Positions 10,437 through 20,007 of a stretch of DNA of 36,471 bases are shown here, in pieces. The notes under the pieces were generated by a model, which worked only from the letters and a program-made list of their open reading frames with translations, was not told the origin of the DNA and searched no databases. The position numbers were made by a program, and so were the translations under genes. Positions within the stretch are counted from its first letter, which is position 1, and each line of letters starts with the position of its first letter. Origin of the DNA: Acanthamoeba lenticulata (Eukaryota; Discosea; Longamoebia; Acanthamoebidae); contig NAVB01000653.1 in the NCBI GenBank assembly GCA_002179805.1, positions 1 through 36,471 on the forward strand, in the 5' to 3' direction.

Positions 10437-12289
10437 ATGGCCTATCGATCTGCGCTGGCCGCGGAATCGACCCCTTTGCTTGTTAGAATGGACGATGCAG
10501 GTGCGCCAATACAAGTGACCCTTCGTTCATCGCTAATCTTTACCCAATCTGTTGCAAAATCTGCGCAATCTGGTGCTACACCAGACCGGAGGGCCTATGG
10601 CGCACTAAGCAAGGGCCAGTTCAAGGAGCACGATGGGGTGGTGGGCGAGTGGCAGTTTGACGAACGACGGCCGCAGCAGCAGCTCGAGGTTGTGTTGTCC
10701 GAACCCGCTGGTGTAGAGGAACAGGTCTTGGCCGAGCGACATGACGGGACCCGAGAGACCGACGAAGAGGACAATGAGCCGCAGGACGCGCAGCAGCAGG
10801 AACAGCACGAGGAAGCGTTCCTCGACGCCTGGTCGCGTTTCCTGTTCTCTAAACGGTACGGCCACCACTGCGCGGCTCCAGGCCGCACGCTGGCATCGCT
10901 GGCTGATGACTTGTGTGGTGTCGGTGCCACGACAGGGGCTTTGGCCTGTTGGTGCTGATGGCGATCTCCATCGCCCTCGGCGTCCTGGCCTTGGTGTACA
11001 GGTAAAGCGACTCCTCTTTTGCCCACGAACTGGCCCTGCTGCTGACCGTCGCGCCCGGCCAGGGAGGAGCTCTTCCGCGCGTTCGACGCAACGGCGGGCT
11101 TCATCCGGGATCAGGGCATCCCGTACGTGATTCATGCCACCCGCTCTCCCTCTTCGTTCTTCTTGCAGTGATGGTGATGACACTCATTCTCGTGTTCGCT
11201 CAGTGGCGCGCTGCTCTTGATTTTGGCGATCGCCGTCACCAGCTATCCGCCCCTGATCGGCTATTCTTGGTAAAGCTTTTTTTCTATTATATTATATTTA
11301 TAAAGAAAAAAAATATATCATTATGTGATCCTGGCATATTATCTTGAAATAAACTAATAATAAAATAACAGGTGCCTTTTCGCGTGTGGCTACATCTACG
11401 GGTGGGCCGGTTTCGTGCCCGCATACATCGGTACTGATCCCTCGCCTTTCTCCGCCTTCACCTTCTTCTTCTTCTTATGAGTGCCGCGGGTCGGCGCGCC
11501 AGGCGCTCTGCTGGGCGGGCTGACGTCGTTCCTGGTCTTTCGCCACGCCTTTCGAGACTGGGTCGAGAAGCAAACCAGGTACTCCGCCCCGTCCTTGCCC
11601 CACCCCAGTTGCCAAGGTCTTTGGGAGCTCATGTGGATGTGGACGTGAATGCGAACGCAAACAGGTCCTACCCCAAGTACGTGGCGCTGGAGCGGGCGCT
11701 GGAGAAGGAGGGCCTGCCGCTGGTGATCCTCATCCGCCTGGCACCGTACCCTTACCCGATCTTCAACGCGCTTTTGTCCGCCACCCGCATTCGGTTCCAC
11801 GTCTACGCCATCGCTACCGCCATCGCACTTGTCAAGGTGTCGCGCTCATGAGCCCAACGTTGTTGCAACGTCCACTGCTAACACGCGTGCGCACGACAGC
11901 TCCTGATCCACATCTCGATCGGCAAGTCGCTGTCCAACTTCAGCGACGTCATCCACGGAGGCAGCGTCAGCCGGTGGGACATGGCCTTCCTCGTCTTTGG
12001 CGTGGTGGTCGGGATCGGCGTCGGGATCTACCTCTACTTCCGCACCAAGCAGCACCTCGAGCACTACGCCAACGAGCTTGTCGAGGTCAATGAAACGGAG
12101 GCTGCCGAAGCTGATGCCCATGTCGACAGAGATGTCGAGGCTGAGGACATCGAGCTCGAGGCAACCGAGCAGCGGCGACCATCGACAAGGGAAGAGCTGC
12201 CGCCAGGGGAGAGCGAAGTGGAAGCAACAGAGAGCGAAGAGAAGAAAGCTGACGTCAGCAATGGTCGACAACATTCTCTGGATTATTGA
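10437..12289 (+). CDS. VTT/DedA (SNARE-associated, TVP38-like) membrane protein
   Basis: Proposed exons: 10437-10855, 10936-11001, 11063-11122, 11204-11269, 11372-11430, 11503-11578, 11665-11836 and 11900-12289, about 435 residues. A hydrophilic, Gln/Glu-rich N-terminus precedes a first membrane helix (GLLVLMAISIALGVLALVY). Then comes a VTT-type core: a hydrophobic segment ending GYSW, the loop CGYIYGWAGFVPAY with a short amphipathic re-entrant look, GALLGGLTSFLVFR, and the family-like IRLAPYPYPIFNALLSATRI. A last helix (LVFGVVVGIGVGIYLYF) leads into an acidic cytosolic tail. Members of this family (TMEM41B, VMP1, DedA, Tvp38) act as lipid scramblases in the ER or Golgi; that role is inferred here from family only. 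The start could also be the in-frame ATG at 10488. The intron at 11270-11371 is AT-rich. Confidence 0.82.
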
Positions 12290-12500
12290 CGACACGGTGC
12301 ACTTTCCTGAACGGATTTCCAGCTGACGCCAAGCACGATTGGAGCGCCGGCGCGGTTTCCGATTGGCTCACAAATTCTTTTCTTTTAAACTTTATCAGTG
12401 TGTGCCTGTACATAAACCAAGCGTTACGCTAGTCAACCAACCAAACGCCCTGCGATTCACGCCGGCGTAGCTGACCTCAAAGAGACCCCTTCTTTCCTGC

Positions 12501-14057
12501 ATGCTGCTTGCCACGTCCGTGCCCGCAGCTGCTGCCCGACCCTGCTACCCGGCTCCTCCGTCTTCTCCTCCTCCGCCCAGCATGCAGACACTCACGAACC
12601 AGGAAAAGGACGTCTTGATCTTCATGCAACGGCTACGAGGTGCACAGCAGCATGAGGTACACCCTTTTCCACCACACCATCTATTGCCCTACCCTCTGTG
12701 TGTTGCGCCCCTTCCCACACAAGCCAATAGTTCGCCATTTCTTCGAAGGGGAATGAACTTAAAAACTCAGCTCATTTTTTGCATTCCTCAGACGACTATT
12801 AACGACAAACCCGCAACAACGAATTCCTGTCCTCCTACGCCTTCTCGACGCGCTCCCTCCTCGTCCTCTTCCTCGCCTCTCCCTCGGTCACCTGTGCCTA
12901 CCTCTTCATCGTCGCCGGCCTCACCATGCGGGCCCACTTCGCCGGGCACGCCCATCTCGGAAACCACAACAACAACAACAAAGCGCAAGCCTCGGCCGAC
13001 CAAGCGCAAGCCTTATCTCTGCGGCAAGTGTGGCCAGATTAAGGCCGGCCACATGTGCCCGTCCACGCTCCCGCCGCCTGGCTTTGGCGATGCATCGGTG
13101 CTGGCCCTGCCCCCGTCCACCAGCTCCACTGCGCCTCGCGCCTCCACGGCGCTGCCCGAAGCCGACCTGCCTGACTATGCCTTTTGCAACTCCACTTCAT
13201 TCTCGCCCTTCTCCTTGTTCTCTGCTGCATCGCCCTCGACGCCAGGCGTCGTGCTGCGGCCGCAGCAGCCTCCTCAGCAGCAGCAGCAATCAGCACCGGT
13301 GTCGTCACCTTCTTCTACTACCACTTCACCGACGTCTTCACCTTCCTCTGCTGGGCCAGGACGTAACCTGGTCGGCTCCCAAGCAGCCGCGTCAAGTCCA
13401 ACGCGAGATCGAGCAGCGGCATCTTCGCCCAGCCGCACCTCGCCACCACCAACGCCCCTCGAGCCGCCCATCTCCCCAACGCCCGAACACTTGCGACGAG
13501 CTGCGCTAAGCAGCCTCGCCCGGGCCCCGTCGTTGCTGTCGTTGCCCTCGAGCCTTGTCTCTACCTTCTCCGAGGGCGACCTGGTGTCCATCATGGCTGC
13601 TGGCTCCTCTGTGGCAACGACGGAAACATCAGGTAGTAGTTCTAGGTCGGCGCCAGCAGGAGCCTTGACATCCCTGCCGTCGCTGCCTTCGCTCTCCTTC
13701 CCCTCGTTGTCCTCGCTCTTGTCGATGCCCTCGTTTTCATCACTCCCGCTGGCGGGTATCCCTGCCTCACCCTTGACTTCGTCCCTGCCGCGCTCGTCCT
13801 CTTCGTCTTCTCTTCCCCTGCCGCCGGTGGGCGAGGAGATGATGGATTGCGACGCCGCTCGTGGAACAAAGAGGACGCGGGCAGAGGACGACTCGAAGAA
13901 GACACGACAGGAAGAAGAGGACGAGTCTGAACTGATTATTGTCAACGATGATGACGATAACGACGAACATACCACCAAGGCAACAGGCGAACCGCAAGGC
14001 AAGCGACAAAAGCTTTCAACGGGAACAACGTTGAGCCTTGTGGAGCCAAGAACATGA
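12501..14057 (+). CDS. Ser/Pro-rich protein with a single CxxC-x6-HxC knuckle
   Basis: The frame is open from 12501 to the TGA at 14055, 518 codons. Most of the protein is Ser, Pro and Thr-rich and probably disordered. One conserved-looking segment near residue 175 reads YLCGKCGQIKAGHMCP, flanked by KRKPRPTKRKP: a small Cys2-His-Cys zinc knuckle after a basic stretch, which suggests nucleic-acid binding. The C-terminus has a KRTRAEDD basic-acidic stretch like a nuclear localisation signal. Bases 12657-12791 have GT and AG ends, a pyrimidine tract and lower GC, so they may be an intron of exactly 135 bases; splicing would remove 45 residues without changing frame. An alternative start is the ATG at 12582. 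Function is unknown. Confidence 0.6.
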   Translation: MLLATSVPAAAARPCYPAPPSSPPPPSMQTLTNQEKDVLIFMQRLRGAQQHEVHPFPPHHLLPYPLCVAPLPTQANSSPFLRRGMNLKTQLIFCIPQTTINDKPATTNSCPPTPSRRAPSSSSSSPLPRSPVPTSSSSPASPCGPTSPGTPISETTTTTTKRKPRPTKRKPYLCGKCGQIKAGHMCPSTLPPPGFGDASVLALPPSTSSTAPRASTALPEADLPDYAFCNSTSFSPFSLFSAASPSTPGVVLRPQQPPQQQQQSAPVSSPSSTTTSPTSSPSSAGPGRNLVGSQAAASSPTRDRAAASSPSRTSPPPTPLEPPISPTPEHLRRAALSSLARAPSLLSLPSSLVSTFSEGDLVSIMAAGSSVATTETSGSSSRSAPAGALTSLPSLPSLSFPSLSSLLSMPSFSSLPLAGIPASPLTSSLPRSSSSSSLPLPPVGEEMMDCDAARGTKRTRAEDDSKKTRQEEEDESELIIVNDDDDNDEHTTKATGEPQGKRQKLSTGTTLSLVEPRT

Positions 14058-14165
14058 AATGTAAAACATGAAGAAAAATTAATCAATTCTTGAATTATTT
14101 CCTCGAAGTGTTGCCCTGCGGGCCGAAAGCGACATGTACCGCGTTACAACAAACGAAAAAAATTC

Positions 14166-17100
14166 ATGGAGCCCCAACAACAAGCGCAGGCACTTTGGCA
14201 CGCCTTGACAGCCACGGCCCCGTTATGGCACGATTTAACCGAGCCGCCTCAACCACGAGAAGAACAAAAGGGCTCCTGGTTGCAGCAGCCTGGTGGCCAA
14301 AAAACCGCATCACCTCAATGCGGCACGACCACGGCTCTGCCCTTAGCCGGGCGTGAGGGCATGCGCGTGTTTGTCATTGTAAGTCTTAGGTGCCTTGCCG
14401 AAGCTCTTTCTTCTTTTGCTCGACCGGATGGCGCAGTTGTACCGCCAGACGAGTATGAAGTGCTGGTGTTGCGCCACACCAATTTGTCTATCGTTGTTGG
14501 TACTCTCTTCCCTCTTGTAGCGTTAATCACAAAAAAGACTCACCTCCCCTGTGTATAGAGGGCATCGAGCTGGCGCAAACCATTCTTGGCCCATTCGAAG
14601 CCAAGAACCGCTTGAGCAATCTGCTGGCGGCTTCTGACGAGCATGTACGAGACCAGATCCTGCATGAGCTGGTCCTGCGTACGCACACTCCACATCAGTT
14701 GGGGTCTGTTCAAAATACGCGTGTCCGACCTGATGTGCGTTCTTGGTCCTGAGTCCTTTGTTCTGGTGGCATTCGTTGCTCATCTTTAGGGTTATGCTCA
14801 TTAGGTCTTGATGGCGCTGGCGAAGAGTGCTGCCATGCGTTTCATCATCTTTGAACACTTCACCTTCATCTGCTCCATGGGGTATGATTTGCATGAGCTG
14901 CTGGAAAGCTCAGAAGAATTGTTGATTTTCACCCTATGCGGCCTCGAGGTACATCATCCCTATCACCAAAACGTCACAAAATGAGACCAACAGATCACCT
15001 TGTGCTAGGATCCGGATAAAAACGTGGCAAAAGCTGCCACCACCTTCTTGGAAACCTTGCTGCCTGGTCTGGTGACCCAAGTACACGAGGGGAGGCTGCT
15101 GGATGCGTTAGTTGAGAATGCCATGTTTAGACCCAGTCCAACAAGCCTCCTCGACATCACTGCCAACTGGGTGGGCACGCACTACGAACAATTCTTGTTT
15201 CACTTGGACTGTCTCCCGCAGGAACTGCGGGATCTCGTCGCCCGCCAGCACCGCCGAGGTACTGCACGGAGTGACTGCACACGTTTGGGCCCTGCTGTTT
15301 CCTCTTCTCATCATGACCTCAATTCTTAACACACAGCTCAGCGGTATCATATCCGCGACTGGGAGATGCCCCATTGGACATTGCGCAAGGCAACCAAGCG
15401 CTGTGTTCACACGTGGCTCAATGGACCGGTTGTGGAAGACCACACCACCTCACTCCCCAACATCCTGGCGTCACGTGTGATAACTCTTTTGTTGCCCAAC
15501 CAGCCCTGGCCAATGCGGTTCGTTGTTGGCCTTGTTTACGGCAACTTCAACTTTGCTTATTTTTTGATTTTTGATATCTTTATCTATATCTTTTTTTTCT
15601 TTACGTCACCACTTGCAGAGAGACCGGGCTCTTCCTGTTGGCCGTACTGGGCCCGTTAATCATCGGAAGCGCCACGCTTAAAAGAATTCTAGACTTTAAC
15701 TCCCTGCTGCCATTGCTCTTGTCTGCGCTGGATGACCCCGAGGTTGACAACCTCTTCCTCCTTTGTTGTGGCTCGGCACTCACCACACTACTGCTGCCTC
15801 GCCAACAGGCTCCAGTGCGCGTGATGGCCTTGCGTGCCTTCAAGAATGTGGTTCGTCACGACGTCATGTCCCCTCAAGTGGCACTCCAGTTGCTGCACGC
15901 AGCCCGCAAAGAATCGAGCGTCAAGGCGTGCACGCTTGCGTTGGTCAGCGTGCGAAAGATCCTGGAGAACTTCGCCCGTAGCCGAACCGCCTACTGGACT
16001 GAAGAGCAAGCACTAGATGTGCTGGCTGGAACGGTCAAGGTCGCTGAACATCTGACGAATGAACAGCGAGTCGACGAGAAGCTCCTGACGAGGCAGATGG
16101 ACGTCGCTCGCCAGTGGTTCGAGATCTGGCCTGGTGCGTGCGTGACTTCCATTTTGCTTCGGCGGCAGGCTTTTCGTTCTTATATGGCTGGTCCGGCGAG
16201 TGCAGACAGCGGCGTGGATGGCCTCTATCTGGTGATGCCGATGCTCGCGCAGCAGCTCGAGTGTGTGTGCGGTGATCCTTCTCAACCAAAGTTTTTGCAC
16301 AAGATCTTGACCCTCTTTGACGAGGTCGTTAGACGTGCGTTCCCACTTCCATCTTAAAATCAAAACACTTCATTGATCTGGAAATGCTACAGGTGACCCG
16401 TTGCCCTGCGTCCTCAAGCAATGCGCAGGCCCTCTTATGGCTCCCCTTGCCAAGTTACTGCAGAGCTGCGCGTTTGGCATTAACTGGGTTGCCTTGGGCC
16501 TGGTGATCGACATCGTGTCCCTGATCCTCCTTCTGGAGCAGGAAGGCGCCAAGGCAGTGGGCCCACACATCTCGCCGATGGCCCTCTTCCAGACCGCCGT
16601 GGGTTTGGCGGCGAACCGGCACATCCGACACCCCAAACTGCTACAGGCAGTTATGCTCGTCGTGGCGCGCTTCCCCGACGACTTCGCTCGCGCCGAGCTG
16701 ACCCACTTCGTCAGTCAGTTGATGGAAGGCAAAATGACAGGAGACGTCAGCCTGAGCGACACGCTGTCGTTCTTGGGTATTGTCTTTCTATTCACCCGCC
16801 ACATGAGGAGAAAGCTGACTTGGCTTCTTGGCTTCTTGCTGCAGGCCTGGTGGCCCTACGAGTGCCGTCTGCCATCAGCCCCGACCATGTGTCTTCCATC
16901 ACGCGCTTCGGTCCCCAGCGGAACCTACCGCTGGCCACCGTGGTAAGGCCGCTGCTCCAGTTTGGCTGCCACTTTGCCGGGTCGGTCGACACGCAAGCCG
17001 CCCGCATCTTGCTCTGCCCCCGACATCCGGCCACAGTCGAGTGGCTGCTACGCGGCGACGAAGGCCTGTCGATCCGCCGAGATGAGGTGCTGGGCTTTGC

Positions 17101-17488
17101 GCGGCTCATCCTCCGCTTCGCGCCAGATCTGAGCGTCCTGACCGAAGGCGAAGCGCAGAAGAGCTCGATCGACCTGCTTTTCGACTTCTTGCTCTTCTGT
17201 ACCGAGTGCCATCCCGACATCAAGCATCCGCCCAAGGATGAAGAGTGCCAAGAGGCCATCGTCCAAGCCGTGCGCGTGCTGGTGAAGAGCATGGGCCCGG
17301 ACGCCTGCAAGGAGATCATGACCGCAGCCCCGTCGTCGCTCCGCCACCTGTCGGCCCACCAGACGAAGTTGATCACGTCAGTCTTGGCGCGAGCCCTTCA
17401 GGTTTCTGGTCCAAGCGACACCAGCGTGCGCGAGGAGGCCACCCCAGACTTGGTGGCCTTCTTGCACTCTTTCATTGTCGGAAAATAA
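14166..17488 (+). CDS. Uncharacterised ARM/HEAT-like helical repeat protein
   Basis: Proposed exons: 14166-14352, 14437-14499, 14559-14734, 14805-14948, 15009-15258, 15337-15517, 15619-16133, 16206-16334, 16393-16776 and 16845-17488, about 890 residues, all in frame. The protein is almost wholly alpha-helical with repeated leucine-rich amphipathic helices, for example LLPLLLSALDDPEVDNLFLLCCG, shortened here to its pattern: helix, DDPEV turn, helix. This resembles ARM or HEAT solenoids, but no specific family was recognised. No membrane segment, signal peptide or catalytic motif is seen. The first donor is placed at 14353 (GTGAGG) because the tempting GTAAGT at 14379 leaves the wrong phase for exon 2, and exon 3 is carried to 14734 for the same reason. 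The start codon is the first in-frame ATG; the N-terminus is the least certain part. Confidence 0.72.
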
Positions 17489-17489
17489 A
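17484..17489 (+). promoter_or_regulatory. Poly(A) signal overlapping the stop codon
   Basis: AATAAA at these bases contains the TAA stop (17486-17488) of the ARM/HEAT-like gene. A second AATAAA follows at 17488-17493. If used, the 3' UTR would be only a few tens of bases. Confidence 0.5.
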
Positions 17490-17521
17490 TAAAATCCGCT
17501 AAAGGAAAAAACCCGTTTGCG

Positions 17522-17526
17522 CCAAT
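17522..17526 (+). promoter_or_regulatory. CCAAT box upstream of the intronless SDR gene
   Basis: The string GCGCCAATCA lies about 145 bases before the SDR start codon and about 75 bases before a TATAAAA. The same ten-base string occurs upstream of the Kelch gene at 21641. Function is inferred from position only. Confidence 0.4.
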
Positions 17527-17596
17527 CAGAGAAACGAACGTCGCGTGCGCAGCTAGTTGGCCATGGCGGCGTTTGGTGCTTTATGTGCGGTGACAA

Positions 17597-17603
17597 TATA
17601 AAA
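17597..17603 (+). promoter_or_regulatory. TATA box of the intronless SDR gene
   Basis: TATAAAA lies 65 bases before the ATG at 17668, a fitting distance for a short 5' UTR. It is one of the few clear TATA elements in the window. Confidence 0.5.
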
Positions 17604-17667
17604 CAGGCCAGTCATACTATCATCCATATCCTCAACAACCACAAACAGTACCTCTACATCTACATTA

Positions 17668-18426
17668 ATGTCTTCAACCAACTCCTCCATCAAGCCCCTT
17701 GCCGGCAAGGTTGCCATCGTCACGGGCAGCTCTCGCGGTATTGGTGCCGCGATCGCCAAGCAGCTCGCTGCTGATGGTGCCACTGTCGCCGTCAACTTTG
17801 CCAACAGCCCCGACGCTGCTGAGGCCGTTGTGGAGGCGATCACCAAGAACGGTGGCACTGCGCAGGCCTTCAAGGCCAACGTGGCCGTGCGAGACGAGGT
17901 GGTCGAGCTCGTGGAGAAGGTGGTCCAGCAGTGGGGCCACCTCGACGTCTTCGTCAACAACTCGGGCGTCCTCACGGCCGGTCCTGTGGCCAAGACCACA
18001 GAAGCCGACGTTGACTCCTTGGTGAGCGTCAACATCAAGGGCACCTTGTGGGGAATCCAGGCCGCGGCCGCCGTGCTTCCTTCGGGTGGCAGCATCATCA
18101 ACGTCAGTAGCATCCTGGCCAGACTGTCGCTTCCCACATATGGCGCCTATGCGGCCACCAAGGCGGCCGTTGACGTGTTGACCCGAACGGCGGCCAAGGA
18201 GCTCGGTGGCCAGGGCATTCGAGTGAACGCCATTGCCCCGGGCATCATCCCCACCGACATGACCAGCGGCCTCGGTGACGCCGGTCGCGCCGCCATCGCT
18301 CAGTCGACGCCGCTTCAGCAGCGACTGGGCACTCCGGAGGAAGTGGCCAACACCGTTGCCTACCTTGCCAGTGACAAGGCCAGCTGGGTGACCGGTCAGA
18401 TCATTGAACTGGCTGGTGGCTACTAA
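17668..18426 (+). CDS. Short-chain dehydrogenase/reductase, FabG-like, intronless
   Basis: A single uninterrupted frame of 252 residues. It is a classical SDR with a Rossmann fold: the cofactor motif TGSSRGIG near residue 20, the NNSG motif near 92, the catalytic serine in INVSS, and the Y-x3-K pair in YAATK. The C-terminus (ASWVTGQIIELAGGY) matches the classical SDR end. It reduces or oxidises a carbonyl or hydroxyl group with NAD(P)H; the arginine-free start of strand 2 (NFANS) does not settle NADP over NAD. Overall it looks closest to bacterial 3-oxoacyl-ACP reductase-like enzymes, although the substrate cannot be named. Having no introns is unusual among these neighbours and hints at transfer or retroposition. 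TATA and CCAAT boxes precede it and AATAAA follows the stop by 20 bases. Confidence 0.92.
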   Translation: MSSTNSSIKPLAGKVAIVTGSSRGIGAAIAKQLAADGATVAVNFANSPDAAEAVVEAITKNGGTAQAFKANVAVRDEVVELVEKVVQQWGHLDVFVNNSGVLTAGPVAKTTEADVDSLVSVNIKGTLWGIQAAAAVLPSGGSIINVSSILARLSLPTYGAYAATKAAVDVLTRTAAKELGGQGIRVNAIAPGIIPTDMTSGLGDAGRAAIAQSTPLQQRLGTPEEVANTVAYLASDKASWVTGQIIELAGGY

Positions 18427-18445
18427 GCCAGAACAATTTTTCTCA

Positions 18446-18451
18446 AATAAA
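18446..18451 (+). promoter_or_regulatory. Poly(A) signal of the intronless SDR gene
   Basis: AATAAA lies 20 bases after the TAA stop and runs into an A-rich string. Confidence 0.6.
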
Positions 18452-18627
18452 AAAAGCAATAACCTTGGTGATCACCAAATATTTCTGAAACTTTCAGCTA
18501 TCGTCTCAAGAAGAACACAGCACGCGAGCATGACCACGAAAGGCGTCATGGCGAGCAGATCGCGAGGCGGCCTCTTGCGTACCGTTATGGTATCTCTTAA
18601 CAATACAACCACAACACAAGACGAACC

Positions 18628-19914
18628 ATGGCACAAAGGGCTGGAGCGGCACTGGTGACGGGAGCCAACAAGGGAATCGGCTTCGCCATCGTTAATCAAC
18701 TCGCTCGCGCCCGTCCCGACCTTCACGTACTTGCCGGCTTTTTCCTTGTTCGATTCAATTGTGAATCATGTTTCAATACTGAACGTTTTTACACTTACGT
18801 CGTTGCAGGTGCTGCTGGGGTGTAGGGACTGGGAGAAAGGCGAAGAGGCCGTGTCCAAGCTCAGGTCCGACGGCGTTCAGAACGTGAGCGCACTACATGT
18901 AGACCTCGACGACGAGTATTCGATCAATACCGCTGCCGTAGAGGTCAACAGCGAGTTTGGAGGGCTTGACATGCTCATCAACAACGCCGCCATCGCGCTC
19001 AAGGGCAACACCTTTACGCCAGCCGACGCCAGGTTCTCCCCTTCTTGTTTCAATCTCTAGTAGAGGCCAAAGGTCGCTAATCTTTCGTCTGATCAGAACG
19101 ACAATTGACACCAACTACTTCGGTACTCGTCGGGTGTGCGAGAACTTCATGCCTCTCCTGCGCGATCATGGTACGTTCGTTCTGCCCTCGGTCCTGGTCT
19201 TCTCGCCAAGTCTGAGAGCCGAAGCCGCGTCACATCGCAGGACGAGTGGTGAACGTGACGGCGCGTATGGCGTCGCTCTCCAAGCTCACCACGCCCGCGC
19301 TCAAGGAGGCCTTAGCCAAGCCTGACCTCTCGCTGGTATGTACTCTGCCCATGCCCTTCAAGTTTGGGGCAGCATTCCTGGCATAGCTCACCAGCGACCC
19401 CAGGAGGAGCTCGACGCCCTGATGGCAAAGTTTGTGGACGACGTGACGCAAGGCCGACACAAGGAGGAGGGCTGGCCGGCCGCCCCCGGCTACCCGACAG
19501 CCCCCTACTGGGTCTCCAAGATTGGTGCGTGTGTTGTGTTGTATCATGTCGTGTGCGTGTGTCGTGTCGCGTGCGGCTCATGCGTGTTCTCCACTTCAGG
19601 GACGAACGCGCTGACGAGGGTGCTGGCCCGCCTGGAGGCCACCAACCCCAACCGGACAGGCGTGCTGGTGAACGCGTGCTGTCCGGGCTTCTGCCGCACA
19701 GACCTGGCCGGCCCCAAGGCGCCCCGTTCACGTGCGTCGCTTTCCTTCCCCTTTCCGCCCAGTGGGCTGAGCTGAGATGCTGACGCCGCAACAACACCAA
19801 CACCACAACACAGCCGAGCAGGGCGCCGACGTGGCGGTCTACCTGGCGGAGCTGCCTGCCGACGCCACGGCAAACGGCCTCCTCTTTGGCGAGCGCAAGG
19901 AGCTCAGCTTCTGA
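18628..19914 (+). CDS. Carbonyl-reductase-like SDR, catalytic serine replaced
   Basis: Proposed exons: 18628-18726, 18809-19032, 19097-19170, 19241-19335, 19404-19524, 19600-19731 and 19814-19914, 281 residues, close to the 277 of human CBR1. The N-terminus has TGANKGIGFAIV, followed by LLGCRD, LINNAA, TNYFGTRRV and the CBR-type end SPEQGADVAVYLA after an acceptor at 19813. Y199 and K203 of the Y-x3-K motif (YWVSK) are present, as is the tetrad Asn in TNYFG. The usual SS of the catalytic serine position is replaced: VVNVTAR, so residue 140 is Ala. The enzyme family reduces carbonyls with NADPH in the cytosol. Activity here is uncertain; the neighbouring Thr139 might help. It converges on a paralogue with only 93 bases between stops. 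Confidence 0.9.
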
Positions 19915-19940
19915 AACTGAACACCTTATGTGACAAACCA

Positions 19941-19946
19941 TTTATT
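19941..19946 (-). promoter_or_regulatory. Poly(A) signal of the minus-strand carbonyl reductase
   Basis: Reads AATAAA on the minus strand, about 62 bases beyond the stop at 20010-20008. It lies only 27 bases from the stop of the convergent paralogue. Confidence 0.5.
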
Positions 19947-20007
19947 TTTATTTTTGGATGATCCTTTCTTTCGTTCGTTCTTCGTTCTTCTTGTTCTTGA
20001 ACGGCGC

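Noticed and set aside
13274..14086. Minus-strand open frame of 270 codons
   Set aside because: Antisense of the Ser/Pro-rich knuckle protein; no motifs of its own.
14379..14436. Perfect GTAAGT donor at 14379 in the ARM/HEAT-like gene
   Set aside because: Using it puts exon 2 in a frame that cannot join exon 3; the GTGAGG donor at 14353 keeps all later frames.
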